DNA from: a virus
IMG/VR virus record: IMGVR_UViG_3300002053_000551
Coordinates: 1-21,233 of that record
Strand: one strand, 5' to 3'
DNA: 21,233 nt
A program made the translations under genes and the position numbers. Shown in pieces: positions 12,351 to 19,529 of the stretch; position 1 is the first letter of the stretch, and each line of letters begins with the position of its first letter. A model generated the notes under the pieces. It saw nothing but the letters and a program-made list of their open reading frames with translations. It was not told the DNA's origin and did not search any database.

Positions 12351-12613
12351 TCAGTCTAGCTCTACTCGCCGATTGTCTGAGTGCTTTCGCTGCCTCTTTG
12401 GTAGTTTCGGTGGTGGATCGCCGCAAGGATGCCTCATACGCTTATTGATAGCGTTCCAGGCGTTCCTCTCAAAGCCATCACAAGCCTTTTCAGCGAATTT
12501 CTTGGTTTTGTATTCGCCCACCTTGTTACCCGCTCATTTCGGTATCGATCACAGCCCACTGATGAACGTAGGGCAGCGTGTTTTTTCTTACGACGAACCT
12601 TGGCATACTCCAT
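12351..12613 (-). pseudogene. Small basic gene with an apparent 1-nt frameshift in a G-run
   Basis: On the minus strand ATG 12613 encodes MEYAKVRRKKKHAALRSSV and CDRYRNER. The adjacent frame, usable from GTG 12521, encodes MGEYKTKKFAEKACDGFE, then RNAWNAINKRMRHP and a basic C-terminus to TGA 12351-12353. If the GGG at 12529-12531 (CCC on plus) were GGGG, the frames would join into one 87-residue basic protein. Otherwise the intact gene is the 56-residue product from GTG 12521. Its stop lies 1 nt before the methyltransferase ATG, so this is the first gene of the leftward run. Confidence 0.5.
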
Positions 12614-12617
12614 TATA
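12612..12617 (-). promoter_or_regulatory. Possible -10 element for the leftward run
   Basis: A perfect TATAAT on the minus strand overlaps the ATG at 12613 and lies about 100 nt upstream of GTG 12521. Next to it on the upstream side is an A/T-homopolymer tract (12641-12658) that could act as an UP-type element. No good -35 is seen at the right distance. If this is the promoter, transcription would start near 12605 and the 12613 ATG would not be in the message. Confidence 0.3.
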
Positions 12618-12717
12618 CGGTCAACTAGGGGGTTTGTTCGAAAAAAAGAAAAAAAAGTTGGAGCGCTTTTCCCAAAACGGACTCTCTATATATATGGAGG
12701 GGGGTTTTTATCGGACG

Positions 12718-12745
12718 TTGATTATCGGATGCAATTGTGTATAAT
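12718..12745 (+). promoter_or_regulatory. sigma70-like promoter for the rightward packaging run
   Basis: TTGATT (12718-12723) and TATAAT (12740-12745) are separated by 16 bp, a near-consensus vegetative promoter. Transcription would begin near 12752, at the SD GAGGG of the gene starting at 12762, giving a very short leader. It is in the divergent region between the two large transcription units. The roughly 240 nt between 12522 and 12761 otherwise hold only the uncertain first half of the small minus gene, an A/T-homopolymer tract and a TATATATA stretch. Confidence 0.5.
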
Positions 12746-12761
12746 TTCGAGGGTGATAGAA

Positions 12762-12941
12762 ATGAGTGACAAGAAAACACAGATTAATTGCCGTTTGATT
12801 ACCCGTGGGACAGATAAGGCCAACACCAAGGCTATCGAGGATTTGAATGTCCCCGATCCAGAACCGGCTGTTGGTGAGCAGATAATCAAGGATGCGATGG
12901 AGAAAGGGTCAGAGGATGACAGTCAAACAGGAAATTCTTGA
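12762..12941 (+). CDS. Small hypothetical protein, 59 aa
   Basis: ATG 12762 has GAGGG 8 nt upstream. The product is polar and acidic (starts MSDKKTQINCRLITRGTDK, ends EKGSEDDSQTGNS), likely flexible and soluble. A longer open frame to 12429 runs through the promoter region and is not used. It is the first gene after the rightward promoter and overlaps the sigma-like gene by 26 nt. No family is recognised. Confidence 0.6.
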   Translation: MSDKKTQINCRLITRGTDKANTKAIEDLNVPDPEPAVGEQIIKDAMEKGSEDDSQTGNS

Positions 12942-13473
12942 CGAAGCACATTCAATTGTCGAACGATTAGCCACGTCTCGTAGCGCCAATGGTTCGTTCG
13001 CATATTATGAGAACAGCGATGTTTATCAAGAGGTGTGGCGAATGTGTTTAGATGCCCTTGAGAGATATGATCCACAGATAGGGCCAATCGAGAATTATCT
13101 AGTGAGACATGTCACCAACAGACTTAAGAACCTCAAAAGGGACAATTACTTCCGTCCAGGTTCCGATGCTCCGAGTTCTGGTTTGGCACGTACCAGGATG
13201 AACTTGGTGAACGCGCTGCCGCTCGGTGGTGGAGATATTGCCGAACAGGGTATGCTCTTGGGGTCCATTCCCGTCAATATCGATCCGGTTGATCATCTTC
13301 TTTGTGATGAAACCTTGGAGTACATCAGAGAGCGTATACCGGAAAACCTGAGTGCTCCGTTTGAGGATTTGATTGGCAATAATCGTGTCCGCAGTTCGGT
13401 TGTAGATGAAGTACGTCAAAAGGTGGCCGAGATTCTGAGCGAGAGGGAGGAAGATGTCGAAAGCAAAGAATAA
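12916..13473 (+). CDS. Sigma-factor-like protein (region 2-like)
   Basis: ATG 12916 (SD AGAAAGGGTCAGAGG) gives 185 residues. Residues about 29-80 read YENSDVYQEVWRMCLDALER, then YDPQIGPIENYLVRHVTNRL and KNLKRDNYFRP. This matches the sigma70 region 2 pattern DVxQEVWxxxLxAxxxYDPxxGxxxxFLxxxxxNRLxNxxRD. The C-terminal part (ENLSAPFEDLIGNN...VDEVRQKVAEIL) could be a reduced region 4 helix-turn-helix but is weak. A phage sigma-like factor next to the packaging genes could direct late transcription; that is inference. An alternative is a DNA-binding protein that shares only the fold. It overlaps the terminase-like gene by 20 nt. Confidence 0.6.
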   Translation: MTVKQEILDEAHSIVERLATSRSANGSFAYYENSDVYQEVWRMCLDALERYDPQIGPIENYLVRHVTNRLKNLKRDNYFRPGSDAPSSGLARTRMNLVNALPLGGGDIAEQGMLLGSIPVNIDPVDHLLCDETLEYIRERIPENLSAPFEDLIGNNRVRSSVVDEVRQKVAEILSEREEDVESKE

Positions 13474-14365
13474 GAGATTATCTTCCAATCCCAAGGCTTT
13501 GAAGATTCTTGCCGATTGCGTCAAGCAGGGTCTTAGCGATAAGAAAATTCAACAGCGATTGGCTCAGGAATGTGGATATCAATGGACGCTGGACACTATT
13601 GGAAGACGCCGCCGTGTCATGGGCGTGATTAAGAGTGCTGGGCAGCCAGTTGATGTTAATGTGTTGGATGGTCCCATTCTTACCGTGCCGCCCCTTGGAT
13701 TGTCGGATGGAGAAAAGGCTAAATGGTTTCGAGACCAGTTCAAAAAGACCCATCTTTACAAAACCATCCAGAGACAATTTGAACCAGGAGAAGTGGAGAT
13801 GTACTTAGAGGATTTCGGTTTGCTGTGCTGCCAGTTCGAGGACATCGTTATCAGTGAATTTATGCAGGTAGACGATTTTCTGAAGCACAGAATTCTTGTT
13901 GATAGACAATTGATTCTCAGTCGTTCTCTACAGAGAGAGATCACCGATCTACAAATGTGGTTCGTGGCGAATCCCAAGCCAGAGGATGAAGACAAAGCAG
14001 CTACTAAGTTTCGCATTTTACAACAAAGACAACTTGACGACAAACATCGATATCTCAAGAATGTCAATGATCGTTACGATGCCTTGGTCAAAGAGCGGCA
14101 GAAAATCTACAGTAGTTTAGCTGCGACACGTAAGGATCGCATGGATGAACTCAAGGGGGGCAAGGAAACCTTCTTGGAATTGGTAGGTAGACTACAACAC
14201 TTGCAGGACGAAAGAAATAGGCAGGGGAGATTTGCTGAATTGACTAGATTGTCTGCTGAAGACGTAAAGAATGAATTTCGTCATCCGGTGGAATTTCCAG
14301 ATGGCAGTGTTGAGCCAATCATTATGGATGCGGATACGGACTTTGTGGAGGATGAGGATGAATAA
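13454..14365 (+). CDS. Probable terminase small subunit
   Basis: The 303-residue protein begins with a basic stretch and a helix-turn-helix-like segment (ALKILADCVKQGLSDKKIQQ ... WTLDTIGRRRRVMG, about residues 15-56). It continues as mostly alpha-helical, charged sequence with coiled-coil character (about 150-260) and ends very acidic (DADTDFVEDEDE). DNA-binding N-terminus, oligomerising helical middle, acidic C-terminus and position upstream of TerL in the same transcript fit a small terminase subunit. There is no unique motif, so the call is by context, and several genes lie between it and TerL. Confidence 0.5.
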   Translation: MSKAKNKRLSSNPKALKILADCVKQGLSDKKIQQRLAQECGYQWTLDTIGRRRRVMGVIKSAGQPVDVNVLDGPILTVPPLGLSDGEKAKWFRDQFKKTHLYKTIQRQFEPGEVEMYLEDFGLLCCQFEDIVISEFMQVDDFLKHRILVDRQLILSRSLQREITDLQMWFVANPKPEDEDKAATKFRILQQRQLDDKHRYLKNVNDRYDALVKERQKIYSSLAATRKDRMDELKGGKETFLELVGRLQHLQDERNRQGRFAELTRLSAEDVKNEFRHPVEFPDGSVEPIIMDADTDFVEDEDE

Positions 14366-15467
14366 GTGTGCTTTGTATATACCACGCCCAGGTGGAACGT
14401 CCAGGATGATCCAGAACGGTTATGTTGATGCGCTGCGACATTTCGGCTGGAAGGTGTATGTTGGCGACCCCAAGACCAAGTTGGGTTGCCGTAAGCTCGT
14501 CGAAGAATATGGCGTGCGGTTGATCCTGACTCATTCCAGATACGGAATCCGGCAGTTGCCAGTAAATGTGATCAATGCCAACAAAGTTATAGTATTTGTT
14601 GAAGCTCTTCCACTTAATGACGGCAACCTGGAAATTGACGGCCCATACGAGGTGGCTCATCAGAATGAACCAGATATAATTAAATCAATCGAATCAGCTA
14701 CGGTCCACACTAGGATTGAGCCCCACTTATGGGCGAACTATATGTCTGTCTGGGGAGAGAATAATGTTGATATTATGTTTCTTCCAGCGGCGGGTAACAT
14801 GATTCGTGCAATGCCACCAACCTGCACAATCTTGACAGATGTGGCGATGGTTGCCAATTTTGCCCACAGACAGGGTATCATGCGACAGTTGATCGAGCCA
14901 CTTTTCAAGCGGTTGGATTTGCTGGGACATTCGTACCAAGCTTTTGGAGATGACATCTGGGCAAGAGCCGGTCTAAACTATAATGGTCCGCTTGATGATG
15001 ACCAGAACCGATTGGCGCATGTATACGCGACGGCCCGTGTGTGTCCTAACGTACATACCGAACAACAGGTCGGTCTCCAGGCGTGTGTCAACGAAAGGTC
15101 GTTTATGATCCCGTTGTGTGGTGGGGTGCAAGTGTCGGACAACCCGCTGATATCCAGATATCTAGGATCACACTGTGCGGTATCTACCAGCGTAACCGAC
15201 TTTATGAATAAGGTTATCGGGCTAGTGGAAGACCAGCCACAGCGATTTGAGAAAATTCGTGCCAGTGTAGAGCATGTGGCTAACAATCACACATATTTCA
15301 ACCGGTTGGTTGATCTGTTTCAGGTGGCTGGATTGCATGATTTGGCTACCGATATGATAGAGCAAGGACAAAGAGCAGCAGTCAGGCATTGTTGGGAAAT
15401 CGATGCCAGATTGAGTGCTGAGGAAAGGGGAGTACCTTATGAGCAAAAAGCAATCGCTATGCAATAA
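14358..15467 (+). CDS. Glycosyltransferase (GT-B, CgeB-like C-terminal domain)
   Basis: ATG 14358 (SD GGAGGATGAGG) overlaps the previous stop by 8 nt and gives 369 residues; an in-frame upstream extension is rejected. The N-terminus MNKCALYIPRPGGTSRMIQ with Gly-rich loop and GYVDALRHFGWKV is typical of GT-B enzymes. The C-terminal domain has YATARVCPNVHTEQQVG (about 223-239), CVNERSFMIPLCGGVQVSDN (243-262) and a following helix, as in CgeB-type GT1/GT4 relatives where the NER and Gly-rich loops bind the sugar nucleotide. It probably transfers a sugar to a phage protein or nucleotide or to a host surface polymer. Next to GDP-mannose dehydratase, a GDP-deoxysugar donor is a reasonable guess. 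Confidence 0.75.
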   Translation: MNKCALYIPRPGGTSRMIQNGYVDALRHFGWKVYVGDPKTKLGCRKLVEEYGVRLILTHSRYGIRQLPVNVINANKVIVFVEALPLNDGNLEIDGPYEVAHQNEPDIIKSIESATVHTRIEPHLWANYMSVWGENNVDIMFLPAAGNMIRAMPPTCTILTDVAMVANFAHRQGIMRQLIEPLFKRLDLLGHSYQAFGDDIWARAGLNYNGPLDDDQNRLAHVYATARVCPNVHTEQQVGLQACVNERSFMIPLCGGVQVSDNPLISRYLGSHCAVSTSVTDFMNKVIGLVEDQPQRFEKIRASVEHVANNHTYFNRLVDLFQVAGLHDLATDMIEQGQRAAVRHCWEIDARLSAEERGVPYEQKAIAMQ

Positions 15468-16101
15468 CAATGATTTAGTCGGTAATAAATTTGGTCGTTT
15501 GATTGTTATTAGGCAATCAGACGAACATAAAAGTGGACATGTTTGTTGGGTATGTAAATGTATTTGTGGCAAATTGATTATAGCGACAAGTAGTGGTCTG
15601 AAGAGGGGTAATGTAAAGAGTTGTGGATATTTACGAACAGATTTAACGAGACAAAGATCGTATAAGCATGGCCATGGTGGTAGAAATAAACAATCTCCTA
15701 CTTATGTGTCTTGGAGTAATATGGTTCGAAGATGTGTTGACCCTCACAATCATGCCTACCACAATTATGGAGGTCGAGGTATTGCCGTATGTCAAAGATG
15801 GAAGAAATTTGAACATTTTTTGGCTGATATGGGTGAAGCCCCGGTAGGATATCAAATTGATCGAATTAATAACAACGATGGTTACCACAAGAATAATTGT
15901 CGATGGGTAACTACTAAAATTAATAGCAGAAATAGACGGAATAATCATTTGATAACTTATAATGGTAAAACTAAATGTATTGTTGATTGGTCGGAGGAAT
16001 GTGGTATTTCTCGTAGCACTTTGTGGGCTAGATTGTATTTGTATAATTGGTCTATACAGAAAGCATTGACTACTCCTGTAATTAGCAGAAGGAGGAAATA
16101 G
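15439..16101 (+). CDS. HNH-like endonuclease-type protein, probable mobile insertion
   Basis: ATG 15439 (SD GGAAAGGGGAG) overlaps the glycosyltransferase end by 29 nt and gives 220 residues. The N-terminal part has a Cys zinc site (CWVCKCICG, about 36-44, and SCG at 61-63). Then come the hallmark blocks NYGGRGIAVCQRW (109-121), FLADMG (127-132), DRINNNDGYHKNNCRW (141-156) and a C-terminal ITYNGKTKCIVDW...GISRSTLWARL module. This is a widespread phage family that behaves like a homing-endonuclease relative with a NUMOD-like DNA-binding tail. Its AT-rich composition differs sharply from both neighbours, suggesting recent insertion between two genes of the packaging run. Confidence 0.7.
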   Translation: MSKKQSLCNNNDLVGNKFGRLIVIRQSDEHKSGHVCWVCKCICGKLIIATSSGLKRGNVKSCGYLRTDLTRQRSYKHGHGGRNKQSPTYVSWSNMVRRCVDPHNHAYHNYGGRGIAVCQRWKKFEHFLADMGEAPVGYQIDRINNNDGYHKNNCRWVTTKINSRNRRNNHLITYNGKTKCIVDWSEECGISRSTLWARLYLYNWSIQKALTTPVISRRRK

Positions 16102-16105
16102 TCTA

Positions 16106-16372
16106 ATGAACAGAAAAGAAAAATCATTTTTACAAAAGAGATTAGCCGGGGTTTCTATGCCTATTACCCGCAGACGTATGAGGTGGGGTCGTAACTGGCC
16201 GTGTTTGTGCGGAAGTGGGAAAAAGTACAAAGTGTGTTGCCTCAACGAAATCGAAGCCATTACGGCATCTGACAGCAACGCCAATGTTACCAAGCTACCA
16301 GAGAATATTCAGGAGATGATTGACGCTCATCGTGAAGCGCAGAAGAACGGAGGGAAGAAAGACAATGAATAA
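16106..16372 (+). CDS. SEC-C motif protein
   Basis: The 88-residue product contains NWPCLCGSGKKYKVCCL (about residues 30-46), a CxCx8CC zinc site identical in form to the SEC-C motif at the end of SecA and in many small proteins. The N-terminus is very basic and the C-terminus acidic and helical. SEC-C sites bind zinc and mediate protein or ribosome contacts; the role in a phage is unknown. SD GGAGG lies about 11 nt before ATG 16106. It overlaps the dehydratase start by 8 nt. Confidence 0.75.
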   Translation: MNRKEKSFLQKRLAGVSMPITRRRMRWGRNWPCLCGSGKKYKVCCLNEIEAITASDSNANVTKLPENIQEMIDAHREAQKNGGKKDNE

Positions 16373-17303
16373 GACAGCACTGATCACCGGGACAACGGGG
16401 CAAGATGGCAGTTATCTTGCTGAACTGCTACTGGACAAAGGCTATACAGTCCATGGGCTTATCCGACGATCTTCGGTTGACACCACAGAGCGTATCGCTC
16501 ACTTTCAACATCATCCACATTTCGAATTGATAGAGGGTGATATCACCGACGCGGCATGTATGCATCGGCTGATTTCCGGTATCCAGCCGGATGAAGTGTA
16601 TAACTTGGCTGCCATGAGCCATGTGGGCGTATCATTTGATCAGCCCATCACCACTTGCCAGATCGACGCGATGGGGCCTCTGTACATTCTGGAGGCTATT
16701 CGCCAGTCGTCTCCAAAAACCAAGTTCTATCAAGCGAGCACATCGGAGTTATTTGGCAACACTTCCATTGCGCCACAGAATGAAAATACGCCAATGGTAC
16801 CTAATTCTCCATATGCAGTTGCTAAGCTTTATGCACATCAATTAACAGGTCTTTATCGTCGTGCATATGGCATTTTTGCGTGTGCTGGAATTCTATTTAA
16901 TCATGAATCCCCTCGTCGTGGCGAAGCGTTCGTTACAAGGAAAATTACTCGATATGTTGCAATGCTTCGGAAATGGATGGATATTCATGGTGGTCCTCCA
17001 AAAATAGCTGTGGATTTTGCTCCACTTTTTATGGGTAATATCGAAGCAAAAAGAGATTGGTCTCATGCTGAAGATATGGTTCGCGGGATGTGGATGATGA
17101 TGCAGCAAGACAAACCAGAAGATTACCGAAATTATATTGTTATTGATCCAAAATTCTACCGACCAGTAGATGTGAATTTGCTTCTGGCTGATTCTACGAA
17201 AGCCAAGACCGTGCTCGGGTGGGAATTAACAATCGGTTTCGGTGAAATGATAGATTGTATGATACAAAGTGATTATGAGGTTTTGATAAAATGCCACGTT
17301 TAA
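16365..17303 (+). CDS. gmd: GDP-mannose 4,6-dehydratase, with an internal deletion
   Basis: ATG 16365 gives 312 residues, shorter than the usual 340-370. NADP-binding loop GTTGQDG (9-15), catalytic STSELFG (T126, E128) and YAVAK (Y150, K154) are present, as are NHESPRRGEAFVTRKI and the C-terminal YRPVDVNLLLAD. The enzyme makes GDP-4-keto-6-deoxymannose, the precursor of GDP-fucose, rhamnose and perosamine. The conserved block that normally follows PEDY (YVIATGETHSVREF... to the next beta strand) is absent: PEDY joins RNYIVIDPKFYRP directly. About 25-50 residues of the substrate-binding side are missing in frame. The product may be inactive, or the deletion may be an assembly artefact. The second half is more AT-rich than the first. 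Confidence 0.85.
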   Translation: MNKTALITGTTGQDGSYLAELLLDKGYTVHGLIRRSSVDTTERIAHFQHHPHFELIEGDITDAACMHRLISGIQPDEVYNLAAMSHVGVSFDQPITTCQIDAMGPLYILEAIRQSSPKTKFYQASTSELFGNTSIAPQNENTPMVPNSPYAVAKLYAHQLTGLYRRAYGIFACAGILFNHESPRRGEAFVTRKITRYVAMLRKWMDIHGGPPKIAVDFAPLFMGNIEAKRDWSHAEDMVRGMWMMMQQDKPEDYRNYIVIDPKFYRPVDVNLLLADSTKAKTVLGWELTIGFGEMIDCMIQSDYEVLIKCHV

Positions 17304-17836
17304 TTTTGCCTAATTATACTGTAATTCGTGACACTAGAGAACAAAAAGATTATGGGTGGATTTTTAGTGCGCATGTACCAGATCGGAGACCCCCGAGATG
17401 CGAGGGGACGATTGTGGATACGGTAGAGACTGGCGATTACAGCTTGGTTGGATATACCGACATTCTGGCTATTGAGCGTAAATTCGCTTTTTCAGAATTG
17501 TGGGGCAACTACAGTGCCAAGAGACGACCGCAATTCGAAGAAGAGATGGAGCGGATGTCCAACATTAAGCACGCTTACGTCATAATCGAATCATCTATGA
17601 CACCAGACATCCTTGAATTGTCACCACCACAATTCTCCAAGGGTGTACCGGGCAAGTCGCTGGTCAGATGGTTGATGTATCTGTCAGTTAAGTATGGGGT
17701 GAACATCATACCGGCAGGACAGTGTGGTCGCAAGATGGCTCAGATGATTTTCGAAGAGGTAGTTAGGGTAGAGAAAGATCGTTGGGTTTACCAGGAACCA
17801 AAGAAGAAGTTAGGAGAGGATTGCCTTGGGTGCTAA
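17291..17836 (+). CDS. ERCC4-type (XPF-like) nuclease
   Basis: The 181-residue protein matches the ERCC4 nuclease core: VIRDTREQ (D14, E17), VETGDYSL (D49) and AIERKFAFSEL (E62, R63, K64), equivalent to the GDxxxxxERKxxxD region. R78 and E85 lie in the helix after it. It lacks a helicase or (HhH)2 domain, as is usual for phage versions. Such nucleases cut branched or flap DNA and may act in recombination or in resolving DNA before packaging. ATG 17291 overlaps the dehydratase stop by 13 nt, and the TerL start overlaps its end by 11 nt. Confidence 0.85.
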   Translation: MPRLILPNYTVIRDTREQKDYGWIFSAHVPDRRPPRCEGTIVDTVETGDYSLVGYTDILAIERKFAFSELWGNYSAKRRPQFEEEMERMSNIKHAYVIIESSMTPDILELSPPQFSKGVPGKSLVRWLMYLSVKYGVNIIPAGQCGRKMAQMIFEEVVRVEKDRWVYQEPKKKLGEDCLGC

Positions 17837-19529
17837 AGTCACATTAGATGATCTGCTTCATGGAGATCAGGGAAGATACGGATACCTGTTTCCATATCGT
17901 GATCGTGTACCCAATGTGCGCAAACACATTTTTACCGATCTGAAGCAATCCAAAGACCCGCTTGACCAAGTTGTTGTAAGTCGGATGCTCGATATCAATT
18001 ACATAGGCTGGACAGCAAAGGTTGTTCTGGGTCTCGATTTATTTCCCATTCAGATAGCTACCCTACAGATGATGTGGAATACTCCATTCCCGATGCTGAT
18101 TGCGTGCCGTGGTGGTAGTAAATGTGTACGTGGGGACACACTTTGTAGAACGTCAGATGGTTTGATACGAATGGATGAAATTGTTGATCCACAATCTCCA
18201 GAAATGGAGCGGATTAGTGTTGATTGTGAAATGCATGGTGAAAATGGGTTAAATAAACCATCCTATGGATGGAATAATGGACACTCTAAGACGAAAGTTA
18301 TTAAATTGCGGTCTGGGATAGAAATAGAAGTCACTGATAATCATCCTATCAGATGTGTTAATGAGGAAGGCAAGATAATATGGCGAAATGCTGAAGAAAT
18401 TAGTCCAGGAGATTATATTCCTATCTGTAGGGATCAATATGATTTTGGGAACGATCCAACTACGTCTGAGGATTTGGGTTGGTGGCTTGGGGTCATGACA
18501 GGCGATGGGATGTTTACCCAGCGATCTTGTTTGCGCTTATCATCCACTAACCAATCTGTTGTAGATGAATTTATTCGAATTACGCAAAAAGAATTTGGTT
18601 ACGAACCTAGGCCGCTTCTTAGACCAGGTCATTATAATATTTATAATGTTAAAATTTGGGATAATATCGATAATTTATATAATATTGGTGGTAAAGATTC
18701 ATATACAAAAGAAGTTCCTAGATTAATAAGACAGAGTCCTCGCAAAGTAGTATCTGCTTTTATTAAGGGGCTGTTCGACGCAGATGGTTGTGTTTCAGAA
18801 AACCGCTCTAGAATATCTTACACTTCGTGTTCTGAATTATTAGCTAGGCAGGTTCAGCAAATTCTATTAGGTTTTGGGATAGTTTGTACATGCAGAGAAA
18901 GATACACAAAGTCTCAGAATGGGACAGAAGTAAAATCATACCAGTTAGTGATAGATGGCGAATATAATGTTGCTTTATATGCAAAATATATTGGATTTGT
19001 TCATAGTCGAAAATATAGTAGACTGCAAAATCGTATAATAAAATTTACTAACCCGAATAATGATTTGATTCCTAATATTCAATCAGTAATGGTCAGGTTG
19101 CGAGAAAAGTTTGTGCGAGATACTGGTGGACCGAACAAACGTGGTTACGGCCATAAAAATACATTTGTTTCATCACCATGTAGAATTTTGCAATATGTCC
19201 CATCCTACAATAAATTAGAAAAATTTCTTGATGTTACACAATGCATATGTGATGATGAAGATTGGCGATTTCTTAAGAAAATTTACGATAAACACTATTA
19301 TTACGATTATGTTGAGAGTGTTGGGAGTTCCTGTTGTCAAACATTCGATGTCTACATACCGGATGACCATTCTTTTATCTCCAATGGATTGATTTCTCAT
19401 AACAGTTTCATGCTGGCGGTTTATGCTGTACTCAGAGCCCTGCTAGACCCTGGAACTAAGATTGTGATTGTCGGTGCTGGCTTGAGACAAGCCCGCTTGG
19501 TGTTCAACTATTCGTGGATTCAGAGCTAA
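17826..19529 (+). CDS. Terminase large subunit, N-terminal part, with intein 1; frame lost near 19512
   Basis: TTG 17826 follows AGGAGAGG. TerL residues 1-99 lead to LFPIQIATLQMMWNT, a Q-motif-like adenine contact, and LIACRGGSK, the start of the Walker A loop. Intein 1 follows, and TerL resumes at S19404 as SFMLAVYAVLRALL, restoring GGSKS. It reads VIVGAGLRQARLVFNY and is then lost: SWIQS and TAA (19527-19529). The next recognisable TerL sequence, RGFRANVVIADEFA, begins in another frame at 19513. Related terminases have roughly 50 residues between these points, so part of the ATPase is deleted out of frame. TerL is the packaging ATPase-nuclease that drives DNA into the capsid. Confidence 0.85.
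   Translation: MGAKVTLDDLLHGDQGRYGYLFPYRDRVPNVRKHIFTDLKQSKDPLDQVVVSRMLDINYIGWTAKVVLGLDLFPIQIATLQMMWNTPFPMLIACRGGSKCVRGDTLCRTSDGLIRMDEIVDPQSPEMERISVDCEMHGENGLNKPSYGWNNGHSKTKVIKLRSGIEIEVTDNHPIRCVNEEGKIIWRNAEEISPGDYIPICRDQYDFGNDPTTSEDLGWWLGVMTGDGMFTQRSCLRLSSTNQSVVDEFIRITQKEFGYEPRPLLRPGHYNIYNVKIWDNIDNLYNIGGKDSYTKEVPRLIRQSPRKVVSAFIKGLFDADGCVSENRSRISYTSCSELLARQVQQILLGFGIVCTCRERYTKSQNGTEVKSYQLVIDGEYNVALYAKYIGFVHSRKYSRLQNRIIKFTNPNNDLIPNIQSVMVRLREKFVRDTGGPNKRGYGHKNTFVSSPCRILQYVPSYNKLEKFLDVTQCICDDEDWRFLKKIYDKHYYYDYVESVGSSCCQTFDVYIPDDHSFISNGLISHNSFMLAVYAVLRALLDPGTKIVIVGAGLRQARLVFNYSWIQS
18123..19403 (+). mobile_element. Intein 1 with LAGLIDADG endonuclease, in the Walker A loop
   Basis: The element is 427 codons long. 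It begins with the splicing Cys (CVRGDTLCRTSDGL, block A), has block B EIEVTDNHPIRC with the TxxH histidine, and ends DVYIPDDHSFISNG...ISHN (blocks F/G) with penultimate His and terminal Asn. The following extein residue is Ser. All class 1 splicing residues are present. The central endonuclease has both dodecapeptides, LGWWLGVMTGDG and FIKGLFDADG. The Asp/Glu-like ends (D of GDG and DADG) are kept, so it may be active. It is AT-rich against TerL. Insertion is exactly between Lys and Ser of GGSKS, the ATP phosphate loop, where loss is very costly. Confidence 0.92.

Noticed and set aside
12429-12941. A longer 170-codon plus-strand gene covering the divergent region
   Set aside because: Its first 110 codons run through the promoter and antisense to a better minus gene; the SD and coding texture support only the start at 12762.
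15643-16293. 216-codon minus-strand open frame
   Set aside because: It is antisense to the HNH-like and SEC-C genes and matches no coding pattern.
19512-19513. Programmed frameshift in terL
   Set aside because: No slippery heptamer is present at the site, and simple slippage would not restore the roughly 50 missing residues.
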